64,000 nt of DNA, taken from assembly GCF_900129765.1 (NCBI RefSeq), contig NZ_FQWU01000008.1:1-64000 (forward strand), given 5' to 3'. The stretch comes from Massilia sp. CF038. GTDB taxonomy: Bacteria; Pseudomonadota; Gammaproteobacteria; Burkholderiales; Burkholderiaceae_D. Positions 34,519-45,817 of this stretch are shown piece by piece; positions within the stretch are counted from its first letter, which is position 1, and each line of letters starts with the position of its first letter. Both the position numbers and the translations under genes were made by a program. Below the pieces are notes generated by a model that was not told where the DNA came from, did no database searches, and saw only the letters and a program-made list of their open reading frames with translations.

Positions 34519-36762
34519 ATGACAAACCGGTCCGGGCAATGCGTTCCGAGATTGCCGGCTGTGTTGGTCTGCGCGGCATTCGCCGGCGCGACACCAGTCC
34601 ATGCACAAACCACGCCTGCGGGCGATATTCCCGAAGTGATCGTCACGGCCCAGCGCAGTGCCGCGCCCGCTTCCAGGACCCCGGTCTCGATGACGGTCCT
34701 GTCAGGCGAGCAGCTCGCTGCCGCCGCGCTCGACAGCCCCTCCGCCGTCGGCGCGCGGCTACCCAATGTGCATATGGATGGCGCCCCGGATGGTCTGCGC
34801 ATCACCATCCGCGGCGTGTCGAATGCCGACACCACCGAAAAAGGCGACCCCTCGGCCGCTTTCATGCTCGACGGGATCTACATCGCGCGTCCACAGGCGC
34901 AGGACCTGAGCTTCTTTGATATCGCGCGGGTGGAAGTGCTGCGTGGTCCGCAAGGCACGCTGTACGGCCGCAATTCGACTGCCGGTGTGGTCAACGTGAT
35001 TTCCAACGCGCCAGGCCAGAGCCTGGAAGGCGCTGTCAGCGTCGACCTGGGCAACTACAACAGCCGGCGCGCCAGCGCCATGCTCAACGTGCCGGTCAGC
35101 CCGTCGCTGGCGCTGCGCGCGGCCGTCGCTTACAACCAGCACGACAGCTATCTGATCAACCGTCAGGGCACGCCCTACACCCTGGGCGGCGACCGCGACG
35201 ACATCTCGGCGCGCCTGTCGGCCAAACTGGCGCTGGGCGAGCAGGGCACGCTGCTGCTGCGCTACGAGCGCAGCACCGTCAAGCAGAACAATGACAGCCA
35301 CGTGCCGTCCTCGAACTTTTATACCTTCGACGCGGCGGGCCAGCCCCACTGGAAGGATGGCAGCACCGATGAACGCCTGACCAACAGCTTCGTGCCCATC
35401 AACGCCCCCCTGCAGCAGGGCAGCGGCCGCGCCGTGAGCGATGGCTTGAGCGCGGAGCTGGAGTGGAATCTGGGCCAGGCCCGTTTGTATTATGTGGGTT
35501 CGCACCGCCGCTTCGAGCACAACCAGCGCGCCAATTTCTATTACGGCATCACGCCCGCATTTGCCCTGGGTGTGCGCCAGCGTTTTGACGGCGATTACAA
35601 GCAGGATTCGCACGAGCTGCGGCTGGCCTCGCAGGGCTGGGGCGCGCTCACCGCGCAGGCAGGCTTGTACTGGTTCCGCGAACAGTCGCAAGTGCTGTAC
35701 AGCTTCCGCGACCTGGAATTGCTGCAGCTGCCGCCTTATTATGTGTTCCCGCATGGTCCGACCGAAGCCACCGGCAAGGCCGTGTTTGCCCAGGCCACTT
35801 ACGGCTTGAGCGAGCGTCTGCGCGCCACAGCCGGTGTGCGTTTCTCGCACGACGACAAGTCGCGCATCGGTTCCACCAACTTCCAGCAGGCTGAAACCTT
35901 CAACCCGGCCACCGACCTGCGCTTGTTGAATGCAGCCGAACTGTCGACCAGCAAAACCACCTGGCGCCTGGGTACCGAATACGATCTGGACAAATCGTCC
36001 ATGCTGTTTGCCACCGTCTCGACCGGCTACAAGGCGGGCGGCTTCAACGACGGCTGCCTGGCCGGTACCAGCGCGCTGGGCATCGCCTGCCCGGCGCAGC
36101 TGGCAGTGCCCGAAAACGCCCTGATCTACCAGCCCGAAACGCTGACCTCGTGGGAAGCCGGCTTCAAGTCGCGCTTCTGGCACAACCGCGCCACCTTGAG
36201 TGCCACCGCCTTCTATTACGACTACGCCAATTTGCAGCTGTCAGGCGTGGTGTCGGTCCAGGGTGCGCCGCGCTTCGTGACCACCAATGCCGGCCAGGCC
36301 CGCGTCAAGGGACTGGAAGTGGAAGGCCAGCTCAGTGTGACGCCAGTTGATCGCCTCAGCTATTCGCTGGCGCTGCTCGACGCCTACTACAGTGCTTATG
36401 CGCCCGATGGCGTGACCTCGTGGGCTGGCCGCAAGCTGGACCGCTCGCCGACCACCACCTTCTCGCTCGGCTTCGACCACAGCTTCGTGTTTGCCGCCTC
36501 GCGCCTGAAGGCCGGTCTGTTCACGCGCTACAGCAGCGCCTACGACATCAGCGTGCCAAGCCAGTTGCGCCAGTACCGCATTGCGTCACGCACCCAGAGC
36601 GACCTGACGCTGGCTTACGCGCGCGATGGTGCCGACTGGAGCGTGCATGGCTACGTCAAGAACCTGGAAGACAAAGTGCGGCCGATTTCGATCGACAGCT
36701 TCGGGATGGTGGTGCCCAGTGCGCCGCGCACCTGGGGTGCACGTCTTGAATACAGGTTCTGA
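34519..36762 (+). CDS. TonB-dependent outer-membrane receptor
   Basis: 747 residues. Signal peptide 1-32 ('PVHAQTT'). TonB box-like 'IPEVIVTAQR', plug domain ('IRGVSNADTTEKGDPSAAFMLDGIYI', 'VEVLRGPQGTLYGRNSTAGVVNVIS') and a 22-strand-type barrel ending in 'LEYRF' with a terminal Phe. The plug signature is that of the large receptor class found in sphingomonads and Oxalobacteraceae, often for non-siderophore organic ligands. The start at 34519 (MTNRSG) follows AAAGGGG; the frame opens 69 bp earlier with a Gln-rich segment that looks non-coding. It is followed 53 bp later by the carotenoid-type membrane gene. Confidence 0.92.
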   Translation: MTNRSGQCVPRLPAVLVCAAFAGATPVHAQTTPAGDIPEVIVTAQRSAAPASRTPVSMTVLSGEQLAAAALDSPSAVGARLPNVHMDGAPDGLRITIRGVSNADTTEKGDPSAAFMLDGIYIARPQAQDLSFFDIARVEVLRGPQGTLYGRNSTAGVVNVISNAPGQSLEGAVSVDLGNYNSRRASAMLNVPVSPSLALRAAVAYNQHDSYLINRQGTPYTLGGDRDDISARLSAKLALGEQGTLLLRYERSTVKQNNDSHVPSSNFYTFDAAGQPHWKDGSTDERLTNSFVPINAPLQQGSGRAVSDGLSAELEWNLGQARLYYVGSHRRFEHNQRANFYYGITPAFALGVRQRFDGDYKQDSHELRLASQGWGALTAQAGLYWFREQSQVLYSFRDLELLQLPPYYVFPHGPTEATGKAVFAQATYGLSERLRATAGVRFSHDDKSRIGSTNFQQAETFNPATDLRLLNAAELSTSKTTWRLGTEYDLDKSSMLFATVSTGYKAGGFNDGCLAGTSALGIACPAQLAVPENALIYQPETLTSWEAGFKSRFWHNRATLSATAFYYDYANLQLSGVVSVQGAPRFVTTNAGQARVKGLEVEGQLSVTPVDRLSYSLALLDAYYSAYAPDGVTSWAGRKLDRSPTTTFSLGFDHSFVFAASRLKAGLFTRYSSAYDISVPSQLRQYRIASRTQSDLTLAYARDGADWSVHGYVKNLEDKVRPISIDSFGMVVPSAPRTWGARLEYRF

Positions 36763-36815
36763 ACGGCGCCTGCGCGCACTGTCCCTCAACGCTTGACTGG
36801 ATTGGCCCATCCCCT

Positions 36816-37634
36816 ATGAATGCATTGATGAAGCGCTTGCCTTACCTGACGTTTGCCTTGCTGGCGGTGTTTTTGATCCTGACGGCGCTGCGCGGCCAGT
36901 CGCAAACCACGCTGATGCTGGTGGCCAGCTCGGTCGTGATGTTTGCCTGCTGCTGGGCCAGCGCCATCCATATGCTGGGCGCACGCCCGGCCCTGCATTT
37001 CGTGATCATTGGCGTCACCTGCGGCTGGGTGGCCGAGCAACTGGGCTCATCCTACGGCTGGTTCTTCGGCAGCTATGATTACACCGACGTGCTGGGACCG
37101 GTCCTGGGCGACGTGCCGCTGGTGATTCCGCTGATGTGGTTTGCCCTGTGCTACGTGGCCTACGTGATCGGCAACCTGATTGTGTGGCAGGCACCCACCG
37201 ACGGTGATGCCCCGCTGGGCCAGTCGCTGGTGATGTCGCTGCTGGCGGCCATGATCGTGGTGGCCTACGACCTGGGCGCCGACCCGTACATGGTGTTCAC
37301 GCTCAAGGCCTGGATCATGGAAATGAAGGACGGCTGGTGGTTCGGCGAAACGCTGCAGGGCTTCTTCGGCTGGGCCTTTGTCACCTTCGTGGTGGTGTTC
37401 GGCTTCCGCCTGACGCTCAAAAAGGTACCGCTCAAGCCGGCCCCCAATATGGCGCACTGGCACCTGCTGGTGCCGCTGCTGGTGTACGGCGGCAGCATGG
37501 TATTTCAGATGTGCTTTGGTAACCCGGTCGAAACGCGCACGATCGCCCTGTTCGCCATGGGCATTCCGCTGCTGTGCGCGGCCATCGGCTGCTGGCGCTG
37601 GAACCATGAGCAGAAGGCGCGAGGGACCGCATGA
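36816..37634 (+). CDS. carotenoid biosynthesis membrane protein (CruF-like, PF04240 type)
   Basis: 272 residues with about seven membrane helices. The family core is clear: 'GWVAEQLGSSYGWFFGSYDYTDVLGPVLGDVPLVIPLMWFALCY' and later 'AYDLGADPYMV' with 'WW.GETLQGFFGW'. CruF-type enzymes hydrate the ends of carotenoids such as bisanhydrobacterioruberin; others in the family are uncharacterised. No phytoene synthase or desaturase is nearby, so the substrate here is open. Its stop overlaps the oxygenase start by 4 bp. Confidence 0.88.
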   Translation: MNALMKRLPYLTFALLAVFLILTALRGQSQTTLMLVASSVVMFACCWASAIHMLGARPALHFVIIGVTCGWVAEQLGSSYGWFFGSYDYTDVLGPVLGDVPLVIPLMWFALCYVAYVIGNLIVWQAPTDGDAPLGQSLVMSLLAAMIVVAYDLGADPYMVFTLKAWIMEMKDGWWFGETLQGFFGWAFVTFVVVFGFRLTLKKVPLKPAPNMAHWHLLVPLLVYGGSMVFQMCFGNPVETRTIALFAMGIPLLCAAIGCWRWNHEQKARGTA

Positions 37635-39040
37635 GTGCGTTGCCGGGGCAGGATCTGGAAGTCCAGCTGGAAGACATGCGCATGCGGGCCGACCCGCTGG
37701 CCGACAATACCATCGCGGCTTTGCTCGGACCCTGGACCAATCTGCAGCAGGCCGCACGCGGCAACAATGAAAACTGGGCCGTGCTCGACTTCATCAATGC
37801 CCAGATGGCGCAATGGCAGTCGAACGGCGGCCTCGATGCATGGAAAACCGACAGTCCGAATGACGACGCCCTCACGCGAGAATTGAAGGCGTATGTGCGG
37901 GCCGGCATCGGTCTGCCTGCCTGGGCCGACCCGGTCCGCATCGAACGCGCCGAAAAGCTGTTCATGGATTACGGCATGCTCTCGTGCACGCTGCTGTTCT
38001 GTTCCAGCCTGCCGGAATGCTATGTGATTCCCGACCTGGCTGCCGTGCTGCACGTGGCCGGCCAGCTCGAAGCCCACACCGACCACCGCATCCGCTCCAC
38101 TGCGGCCATGATTTTCCCGGTCATGATGATCGGCGGCCTGACCCGGCCCGAAGGCGGCGGCTTGCCGCAGGTGCTCAAGGTGCGCCTGATCCACGCCATG
38201 ATCCGCAACCTGATCTTGCGCGGCAATCCAAGCGACGCCACCCGCGCCGACCAGGTGCCAGCGCTGGAGCAGGGCGGCATCACCAATATGCACCGCGCCC
38301 TGTTTTCGCACGGCTGGGACCTGGCCCGCGACGGCGTGCCGTGCAGCCAGGACGAACTGGCCTACACCCTGCTGACCTTTGGCTATGTATTCTTGCGCAG
38401 TATGCGCAAGCTGGGCCTGGGCTTGCCGCACGAAGATGAACTGGCCTATCTGCATGCCTGGAACGTGATGGGCCATGTGCTGGGCATGGAAACGACGCTG
38501 ATGGCTGAAACCATGGAAGAGGGCGAGGCGCTGTTCGCCCGCCTGCAGGCGCGCGGCCGGGCCGACCAGCCGCTGGTGCACGATGTGCGTCCGGCCCTGG
38601 GCCAGGCGCTGATGAAGACCATGGAAAACGTGATTCCTCTGCATGCCATCAAGCCGTTCCCGGTGCTGCTTACGCGCTACCTGTGCGGCAAGACCACGGC
38701 CAAGGACATTGGCATCGACCACCGCGTACCCTGGTATTCGCGCATGCTGTTCTGGGTCGTGATGATGATCACGCGCGGCATTGACGCCCTGGGCCGCCTG
38801 GTGTTTCCTGGTTTTTCGATGTGCCGCATGATCACCCGTGTGGTGGGTTACCAGTTTACCGTGCGCGTGCTGATGGACCAGACCCGGCCCCTGAAGCTGC
38901 CGCCAGCCCTGCTTGGCCAGGTCAACAGCATGACCGGCAGCTGGCACGTTGACCCGCACGCGCCCAAATGGATCAACAAACTGGAACAGCGTCTGACCGG
39001 GCGCGGCCCGCAGGCCGGTTCGACCGAGGCCCGTCAATGA
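37631..39040 (+). CDS. MpaB/Lcp-type (DUF2236) oxygenase
   Basis: 469 residues, mostly helical. The diagnostic stretch '[42 protein letters not shown]' and '[46 protein letters not shown]' fits the haem-binding DUF2236 family, which includes fungal MpaB and latex-clearing protein Lcp that split isoprenoid chains. Conserved His and Arg in those blocks are the likely haem contacts. Together with the carotenoid-type gene (4-bp overlap) this points to oxidation of an isoprenoid. No signal peptide was seen; a C-terminal hydrophobic segment near 'WVVMMITRG' may anchor it. Confidence 0.85.
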   Translation: MSALPGQDLEVQLEDMRMRADPLADNTIAALLGPWTNLQQAARGNNENWAVLDFINAQMAQWQSNGGLDAWKTDSPNDDALTRELKAYVRAGIGLPAWADPVRIERAEKLFMDYGMLSCTLLFCSSLPECYVIPDLAAVLHVAGQLEAHTDHRIRSTAAMIFPVMMIGGLTRPEGGGLPQVLKVRLIHAMIRNLILRGNPSDATRADQVPALEQGGITNMHRALFSHGWDLARDGVPCSQDELAYTLLTFGYVFLRSMRKLGLGLPHEDELAYLHAWNVMGHVLGMETTLMAETMEEGEALFARLQARGRADQPLVHDVRPALGQALMKTMENVIPLHAIKPFPVLLTRYLCGKTTAKDIGIDHRVPWYSRMLFWVVMMITRGIDALGRLVFPGFSMCRMITRVVGYQFTVRVLMDQTRPLKLPPALLGQVNSMTGSWHVDPHAPKWINKLEQRLTGRGPQAGSTEARQ

Positions 39041-42000
39041 GAGCGCTGCTGGCCTGCCTGTGCGCCTTGCTGGCGCTGTGTTGCGGCGGGCCGGCCCACG
39101 CTGCCGCTGGCGTTGCCGATGCAGCACCAGCGCTGCTGCTGCGCGACAGCACGGCGCAGGTGGAAGCCTGGCCGGTGCTGCGGGTGCAGTTCGACGGCAG
39201 CGGCGCACGCACCGTCGAGGACGTGCTGGCCCGTCCATTCAATACGCCCACCTCGGCCTACGCCACCCTCGGCGTGCACCGCGAAGTGGTGTGGCTGCGC
39301 ATTCCCGTTGCGGTGGCCGCCGGCGGCGATGGCCAGTGGGTGCTCGATATCGATTACGCGGTGCTCAACCGGGTTGACGTGTATTTGAGCCAGAATGGCC
39401 AGTCGACCCGACTGGCGGTGATGGGCAACCTGGTCCCGGCCAGCAAAACGGCACTGGGCGGACGGGCGCCGGCAGTGGCGCTGAATCTGGCCCCTGGCCA
39501 GAATTACGAACTGCTGCTGCGGATCGAAAATATCGGGTCGAAGATCCTGCCGATCCGCCTGTCCAAGCCAGCCGCCTTCCATGAGACGGCGCTCAACGAA
39601 CAAATCCTGCAAGGCATGCTGATCGGCCTGTCGCTTTGCCTGCTCCTTTACAGCCTGGCCCAGTGGCTCAATCTGCGCGAACCCCTGTTTGGCAAATACG
39701 CGCTGCTGGTGGCGGGCACGCTGATGTTTTCGGTCGAATTTTTCGGCATCGGCTCGCAATACCTGTGGGGCGCAAGCGCCTGGATGACCCAGCACTCGGG
39801 CGGCCTGTTTGCCCTGATGGCTTCGTGCGGCGCTTATCTGTTCGTCGAACAGGCGCTGGCCCGGCCCGGCTTTGACCGCATCTTCAGCCGCCTGATGCAC
39901 ATCGGCGCCGGCCTGACCGTGCTGACCGCCGTCCTGTTCGCGGCCGATCTCATTTCGGTGCAAGTGCTGGTGACCATTGTCAGCACCCTGGGCCTGATGC
40001 CCATGCTGCTTGGCTTGCCGGGCGCTTTTACCCGTGCCCGCCGCGGCGACGCGGTCGGCATCTACTTCCTGGTGGGCTGGGCCATCAGCTTCCTGTCGTC
40101 GCTGATTCTGGCGCAGGTCATTGCAGGACGGGTGGCAGCAGGCTTCTGGACCATGCACGCTCTCCAGTTTGGCAATACGGTGGACATGCTCATTTTCATG
40201 CGCATTCTGGGCATGCGCAGCAAGGCGATGCAAAGTGCGATGCTGCGCGCCGAGGCAGCCACGCGCATGAAGTCGGACTTCCTGGCCAACATGAGCCACG
40301 AAATCCGCACCCCGATGAACGCCATCATCGGCATGAGCCGCCTGGCCCTGATGACCGATCCGAGCGAAAAGCAGCGCAATTACCTGACCAAGATCCAGGG
40401 CGCGGGCGAACATTTGCTGGGACTGATCAACGACATCCTCGACTTCTCCAAAATCGAAGCGGGCAAGATGACGCTGGAGACGGTCGTGTTCGACCTGGCC
40501 GACGTGCTGGACCATCTCTCCAGTGTCACGTCGGTCAAGACCGACAGCAAGCAGGTGGAACTGGTATTCCGGGTTGACCGCGCGGTGCCGGGCAAGCTGG
40601 CCGGTGACCCGCTGCGCCTGGGACAAGTGCTGATCAACCTGACCGGCAATGCCGTCAAGTTCACCGACAAGGGCGAGGTGGTGGTGGCCATCGATCTGGT
40701 CGAGCGCACCGGTGAAGCCATGATCCTGCGCTTTTCCGTGAGCGACACCGGCATTGGCATGAATGAAGAGCAACTGGCCGGCCTGTTCCAGTCCTTCAGC
40801 CAGGCTGACAACTCCATTTCGCGCAAATACGGCGGCACTGGCCTCGGTTTGTCGATCTCGCGCCAGCTGGTGGAGCTGATGGGAGGCCGCATCAAGGTCA
40901 CCAGCACGCCGGGCGTGGGCAGTCGCTTCAGCTTTACCGTGCGCCTCGGCGTGGCCGATGGCATGCTGGCGCCGGCGGCGCCGCCCATGGCGCTGCTGCA
41001 CCAGGTGCGGGTGATGGTGGTGGACGACAGCGCCAGCGCCGCTTCGGCCCTGGTCGACATGCTGGCCTCGTTCGGCATTGCCGCCGAGGCGGCCGACAGC
41101 GGCCCGCGCGCGCTCGAGATGCTGGCCGCAGCCGTGGCCGCCGGCGAGCCGTACCACGTGGTGCTGATGGACTTCATGATGCCCGGCTGGGACGGGATAG
41201 AAACGATTCGCCGGATTCGGGCCGACCGCCGCTTTGCGGCCCCGCCCGCGATCTTGATGGTGAGTGCCTATGCGCGCGAGGAAGTGGTGCGCAAGGACGA
41301 CCAGGTGCAGCCGGAAGGCTTCTTGTCCAAGCCGGTGGGACCATCGCTGCTGTACCACAGCCTGCTGCAGGTGCTGCGTCCGGAAGCGGCCAGCGAGGCC
41401 GGCCAGGACAGCCGCACTGGTTTGCGCGAAGGCGATCTGGCGCGGCTGGAGGGCGCCCGTATTCTGCTGGTTGAGGACAATGCCAACAACCGCGAGGTGG
41501 CGATCGACTTCCTGGCCGCGGCCAAGGTCGTGGTCGACATCGCCGTGCATGGCGGCGAAGCGGTGCACAAAGTGCGCGATAACGACTATGACCTGGTACT
41601 GATGGATATCGCCATGCCGGGCATTGACGGCTTTACCGCCACACGCCAGATCCGCGCATTGGGCAACCGTGACCGCTTGCCGATCGTGGCGATGACGGCG
41701 CATGCCATGGCCGGCGACCGTGAACTGAGCCTGGCCGCTGGCATGAACGACCATGTGACCAAGCCGATTGATCCGGAAGCGCTGTTCAAGGCCCTGCTCA
41801 AGTGGATTGCGCCGGAGCGGCTGGCGCTGCCGGCCATGTCTGCGCCCGCCATCGTGGTGCCACCTGCGCCGCCGCCCGCGCCGGTCAGTGCGCCGCCCGC
41901 TGCCCAGCCAGCGGCAAGCGCGCCGGCGTCCGCGCTGTCGATCAGCATTGAAGAACTGGCCCCAGTGGCTGGCGTGGAATGGGAGTTGGCCCTGGCCAGC

Positions 42001-42594
42001 GTCGATTTCAAGCGCGAACGCCTGTACCGGCGTTTGCGCGGCTTTGTTGGGGAATACCGCCGTTCGCCGCAAATCGTGCGCGAGGCGCTTGCCAGCGGCA
42101 ACTTCGAACCACTGCAAGGCCTGGCGCACAATTTGAAGTCAAGCGCGGTCTACGTCGGTGCAAACGGACTGGCTGCGCTGGCGGGCGACATTGAAATGGC
42201 ACTGCGCGCGGGCGATACCGCAGCGGCGCTGGAAATGGGCCCGACGCTCGTGAGCGCGCTCGATGAGCTGCTTGATGGCCTCGATGCGGTCGAATCGGCG
42301 CCGCCTTTGATGGCTGCGCCGAGCCTGGCGCCAGCGGCGCACAAAAGCGCGCCGGGGCTGGCCGCCGCCGACGTGGCACGCCTGATGCGCCGTCTGGGCA
42401 CCTTGCTGATGGCCGACGACGCCCAGGCTGACGACACCCTGCACGAACTGCAGACGGCATTGCGTTCGCGCGGCCATGACGATCAGCTTGCACAAATTCG
42501 CCGCGCGGTCGACGATATCGAATACAGTGTCGCTCTCGTGGCGCTGTCGGTATTGGCGCGCACGCTCGAAATTGAACTGGCGGAGAAGGCATGA
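39037..42594 (+). CDS. hybrid sensor histidine kinase with 7TMR-DISM sensor, two receivers and Hpt
   Basis: 1185 residues. Signal peptide (1-22), 7TMR-DISMED2-like periplasmic domain (about 25-180), seven membrane helices (about 190-390), HisKA with His421 ('[17 protein letters not shown]'), ATPase domain, receiver 1 (Asp712, '[11 protein letters not shown]'), receiver 2 (Asp857, '[11 protein letters not shown]') and an Hpt domain with His1031 ('[13 protein letters not shown]'). A full phosphorelay within one chain is therefore possible. The start at 39037 overlaps the oxygenase stop (ATGA). DISMED2 domains are thought to bind carbohydrates or other small ligands. Its output is probably the diguanylate cyclase encoded next. 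Confidence 0.93.
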   Translation: MRALLACLCALLALCCGGPAHAAAGVADAAPALLLRDSTAQVEAWPVLRVQFDGSGARTVEDVLARPFNTPTSAYATLGVHREVVWLRIPVAVAAGGDGQWVLDIDYAVLNRVDVYLSQNGQSTRLAVMGNLVPASKTALGGRAPAVALNLAPGQNYELLLRIENIGSKILPIRLSKPAAFHETALNEQILQGMLIGLSLCLLLYSLAQWLNLREPLFGKYALLVAGTLMFSVEFFGIGSQYLWGASAWMTQHSGGLFALMASCGAYLFVEQALARPGFDRIFSRLMHIGAGLTVLTAVLFAADLISVQVLVTIVSTLGLMPMLLGLPGAFTRARRGDAVGIYFLVGWAISFLSSLILAQVIAGRVAAGFWTMHALQFGNTVDMLIFMRILGMRSKAMQSAMLRAEAATRMKSDFLANMSHEIRTPMNAIIGMSRLALMTDPSEKQRNYLTKIQGAGEHLLGLINDILDFSKIEAGKMTLETVVFDLADVLDHLSSVTSVKTDSKQVELVFRVDRAVPGKLAGDPLRLGQVLINLTGNAVKFTDKGEVVVAIDLVERTGEAMILRFSVSDTGIGMNEEQLAGLFQSFSQADNSISRKYGGTGLGLSISRQLVELMGGRIKVTSTPGVGSRFSFTVRLGVADGMLAPAAPPMALLHQVRVMVVDDSASAASALVDMLASFGIAAEAADSGPRALEMLAAAVAAGEPYHVVLMDFMMPGWDGIETIRRIRADRRFAAPPAILMVSAYAREEVVRKDDQVQPEGFLSKPVGPSLLYHSLLQVLRPEAASEAGQDSRTGLREGDLARLEGARILLVEDNANNREVAIDFLAAAKVVVDIAVHGGEAVHKVRDNDYDLVLMDIAMPGIDGFTATRQIRALGNRDRLPIVAMTAHAMAGDRELSLAAGMNDHVTKPIDPEALFKALLKWIAPERLALPAMSAPAIVVPPAPPPAPVSAPPAAQPAASAPASALSISIEELAPVAGVEWELALASVDFKRERLYRRLRGFVGEYRRSPQIVREALASGNFEPLQGLAHNLKSSAVYVGANGLAALAGDIEMALRAGDTAAALEMGPTLVSALDELLDGLDAVESAPPLMAAPSLAPAAHKSAPGLAAADVARLMRRLGTLLMADDAQADDTLHELQTALRSRGHDDQLAQIRRAVDDIEYSVALVALSVLARTLEIELAEKA

Positions 42595-43517
42595 ACGTAG
42601 GCGCAACACAGAAAGTACTGGTGGCAGATGATGACGCCATCAATCGTCAGGTACTGGGCGAACTTCTGAAACCCGAATACTCGGTTTTGCTGGCCAAAAA
42701 CGGCGAGCAGACCCTGGAGCGGGCCGTGCGTCACTTGCCGGATCTGATTCTGCTCGACGTGATGATGCCTGACATGGATGGCTACGAAGTGCTGCGGCGC
42801 CTGCGCGCTGATCCGCAGACGGAACACATCGCCGTCATTTTCATTTCCGGTCTGGACCGGCCTGAAGACGAAGCCAATGGCCTGAACCTGGGGGCGGCCG
42901 ACTATATCGCCAAACCATTCAATGCCACTGTCGTCACGGCGCGCGTGGCGCTGCACTTGCAAGTGGTGCGCCAGCGCCGCATGCTCGAACGCCTGGCGCA
43001 CATTGACGGCCTGACCGAACTGGCCAACCGGCGCCGCTTCGACGAGGTGTACGCCAACGAATGGCAGCGCGCGCGCGATGCACGCCGGCCGCTGTCGCTG
43101 GCCCTGCTCGACATCGATTGCTTCAAGCAGTACAACGACCGTTACGGCCATCCGGCGGGCGACCGCGTACTGCGCTCGGTGGCGCGCACCGCATCATCTT
43201 TCATGCGGCGCCCGGTCGACCTGGCCGCGCGCTACGGCGGCGAGGAACTGGTGCTGCTGATGCCCGACACCTTCAGCGAACAGGCGCAGCAACTGGTCAC
43301 CGGCTTGCGCCTGGCGATCGAACAGCTGACCATCGCGCACGACGCCTCGGTGGCAGGGCCTTTTCTGACGGTGAGCGTGGGCGGCGCCACGCTGGAACTG
43401 GAGGCGGGCGAATCGGCAGCCGAACTGCTGGACGCGGTGGACAACCAGCTTTACCGCGCCAAGCACGCTGGCCGCAATCGCGTTGAATGGCGCGGCCCCC
43501 TGGCAGCACGCCCATAA
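42591..43517 (+). CDS. response regulator diguanylate cyclase (REC-GGDEF)
   Basis: 308 residues. The receiver domain has phospho-acceptor Asp56 ('[11 protein letters not shown]') and the GGDEF domain follows ('[14 protein letters not shown]', '[23 protein letters not shown]'). The active loop is '[12 protein letters not shown]' at 216-220, with Leu instead of Phe at the last position; this change is seen in active cyclases. It should make cyclic di-GMP when phosphorylated by the hybrid kinase, whose stop overlaps its start by 4 bp. Confidence 0.93.
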   Translation: MNVGATQKVLVADDDAINRQVLGELLKPEYSVLLAKNGEQTLERAVRHLPDLILLDVMMPDMDGYEVLRRLRADPQTEHIAVIFISGLDRPEDEANGLNLGAADYIAKPFNATVVTARVALHLQVVRQRRMLERLAHIDGLTELANRRRFDEVYANEWQRARDARRPLSLALLDIDCFKQYNDRYGHPAGDRVLRSVARTASSFMRRPVDLAARYGGEELVLLMPDTFSEQAQQLVTGLRLAIEQLTIAHDASVAGPFLTVSVGGATLELEAGESAAELLDAVDNQLYRAKHAGRNRVEWRGPLAARP

Positions 43518-43589
43518 ACGGATGGCAAATGGCTGAAAAGGGGCGTATTGTGATGCTCTGTTTTTGCCTTCATCTGAAAGGGTTCCACG

Positions 43590-45569
43590 ATGTTCTTCCG
43601 TTTGCACGCAAGTCCGCTTGCCCTGTCGGTCCTGGCTGCGCTGTCCTGCGCCAGCGCCTTCGCCCAGGAACCGGTGCTGCCCGCGCCCGCTGCCATGGTG
43701 CTGGAAAACGTGCCGCCAGTGTCCGCCAGCGTGGCTGCCGATATCGCCCGTTATAACGACTTCAAGCCGACCGCGTTTGCAGCCTGGCACCCGAAGAAGC
43801 TGGAGATGATTCTGGTCCGGCGCCACAACAATACCCCGCAGCTGTTCCAGCTCGCCAAGCCAGGTGCGCCACTGACGCTATTGACCGATTACCCGGAGCC
43901 GGTGCGCGCCGCGCGCTATCAGCCACGCCTGGGCAAGTACTACGTGTTCAACAAAGATGCGGGTGGCAACGAAGTATTCCGCAGCTACCGGCGCGACGCG
44001 GGCAGCGCCGATGCGGTTCCCATCACGCCGGACGGTCAGCGCGTGCAGGGCATGTCCCTGTCGGAAAAGAGCGGACGCATGGTGTACGTGACGGTGCCGG
44101 TCAACCGCCAGGGCTCAAACGACCAGATCATGTCGACCGTCAGCCTGGTCGACCCGAAGCATCCGGAAGCAGCGCGCAAGCTGGCTTCACTGCCCGGCGG
44201 CGGCTGGTCTGGTTTTCGTTTTTCGCCGGACGACAAGCAGCTGGTCTACACCGAATACGTGTCGGCCAACGAAAGCTATGTGTGGCTGATGGATCTCGAC
44301 AGCGGCAAGTCGCGCCGTATCACTGCCAAAGAAGGCGAGGAGAATGTCGCTTATTCAGGTGCCCAGTTCAGCCATGACGGCAAGGGCCTGTATGCGGTCA
44401 CCGACCGCGGGGCCGAGTTCCAGCGTCTGACCTACATCGACCTGAAATCGATGAAGCACACCACGCTCACTGGCGAGATCGAATGGGATATCGAGGATTT
44501 TGATTTGTCGGCCGACGGCAAGCTGCTGGCCATGGTGGTGAACCAGGACGGCATGAGCGTGCTGCGCCTGATGCGCACGCGCGACCACAAGATGCTGCCG
44601 GTGCCGAAGCTGCCGCTCGGTACCATCGGCGGCATGGAGTGGCATCACGACAGCCGTCACCTGGCGCTGTCGCTGGCGTCGAGCACCAGTCCATCTGAAG
44701 TCTACAGCGTCGACATCAAGACCAATGCCGTCACGCGCTGGACCACGCACGAAAAAATGGCGGTCAACGCGGCCGCCTTTGTGGAGCCCACGCTGGAGCG
44801 CTGGAAGTCGTTCGACGGGCGCAGCATCTCTGGCTTTGTGTACCGCGCGCCGGCCGCCAAATTCCCCGGCAAGCGTCCGGTCCTGATCAATATTCATGGC
44901 GGTCCCGAAGGGCAGTTCCAGCCAGGCTTCCAGGGCCGCAGCAATTACTACACCGACGTAATGGGCGTGACGGTCATTTACCCGAACGTGCGTGGCTCCA
45001 GCGGCTACGGCAAATCCTTCCTCAAGCTGGACAACGGCCGTTTGCGCGAACACTCGGTGCGCGATATCGGCGCCTTGCTTGACTGGATTGCCACCCAGCC
45101 CGACCTGGACCCGGCCCGGGTAGCGGTGTCGGGCGGCAGCTATGGCGGCTACATGTCGCTGGCCGTGTCGACCATGTATCCGGAGCGGATCGCCGCCGCC
45201 ATCGATGTGGTGGGCGTGTCGAATTTCGTCACCTTCCTGGAAAAGACCGAGAGCTACCGGCGCGACCTGCGCCGGGTTGAATACGGCGACGAACGCGATC
45301 CGGCCATGCGCGCCTTCCTCGAATCGATCGCGCCGGCCAACAATGCGGCGCGCATCAAGAAGCCGCTGTTCGTCATCCAGGGCAAGAACGACCCGCGCGT
45401 GCCGTACCAGGAGGCGGACCAGATTGTCGCCACCGTGCGCAAGGGCGGCACCCCGGTCTGGTACATGACGGCCAATGACGAGGGTCATGGCTTTGCCAAA
45501 AAGGCCAACGCCGATTACCAGTTCTTCACCTCGATCGACTTCCTCAAGACCTATCTGCTGGCGCAATAA
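43590..45569 (+). CDS. secreted S9 family peptidase
   Basis: 659 residues. Signal peptide 1-25 ('ASAFAQEP'). Beta-propeller region to about 400, then the hydrolase domain with 'NIHGGPEGQFQPGFQ', Ser in 'VSGGSYGGYMSLAVS', Asp in 'IQGKNDPRVPYQEAD' and His in 'ANDEGHGFAKK'. Paralogue of the enzyme at 29792-31798. The ATG has GGGTTCCACG upstream and follows the cyclase gene by 72 bp; the link may be weak. A REP-like element follows the stop immediately. Confidence 0.93.
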   Translation: MFFRLHASPLALSVLAALSCASAFAQEPVLPAPAAMVLENVPPVSASVAADIARYNDFKPTAFAAWHPKKLEMILVRRHNNTPQLFQLAKPGAPLTLLTDYPEPVRAARYQPRLGKYYVFNKDAGGNEVFRSYRRDAGSADAVPITPDGQRVQGMSLSEKSGRMVYVTVPVNRQGSNDQIMSTVSLVDPKHPEAARKLASLPGGGWSGFRFSPDDKQLVYTEYVSANESYVWLMDLDSGKSRRITAKEGEENVAYSGAQFSHDGKGLYAVTDRGAEFQRLTYIDLKSMKHTTLTGEIEWDIEDFDLSADGKLLAMVVNQDGMSVLRLMRTRDHKMLPVPKLPLGTIGGMEWHHDSRHLALSLASSTSPSEVYSVDIKTNAVTRWTTHEKMAVNAAAFVEPTLERWKSFDGRSISGFVYRAPAAKFPGKRPVLINIHGGPEGQFQPGFQGRSNYYTDVMGVTVIYPNVRGSSGYGKSFLKLDNGRLREHSVRDIGALLDWIATQPDLDPARVAVSGGSYGGYMSLAVSTMYPERIAAAIDVVGVSNFVTFLEKTESYRRDLRRVEYGDERDPAMRAFLESIAPANNAARIKKPLFVIQGKNDPRVPYQEADQIVATVRKGGTPVWYMTANDEGHGFAKKANADYQFFTSIDFLKTYLLAQ

Positions 45570-45571
45570 GC

Positions 45572-45656
45572 ACATCGCCCTCGCGGAGGCGGGGGCCCAT
45601 GCCACCTATCCGAATTCGTTCATGTGGCATAGGCCGCGCCTCCGCGAGGGCGATGT
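45572..45656. repeat. REP-like palindromic element
   Basis: Perfect 20-bp inverted arms at 45572-45591 and 45637-45656. Compared with the copy at 19535, the left arm has C for T and the right arm G for A at the paired position, so pairing is kept. The 45570-45888 gap holds this copy, a mini copy, and otherwise only a probable but undefined promoter for the next gene. Confidence 0.88.
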
Positions 45657-45817
45657 ATGGGTTTGTGCCTCGTTTTTCGACTTATCTCCCTGCGACGTAT
45701 TTACAACAAAAGTGCGGCGCCGGGGCGCACTCGGCATTCTATTGTCGAGATAACATTGTCAATACGCTACACTGGCTTTCCATATGGTGTGGTCTCAGCT
45801 AAGTGAGCGTTCACCCA

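Noticed and set aside
39034-42129. 1031-residue ORF antisense to the hybrid kinase
   Set aside because: Its composition (Gln, His, Arg-rich) is that of a shadow frame and the sense strand has all kinase motifs.
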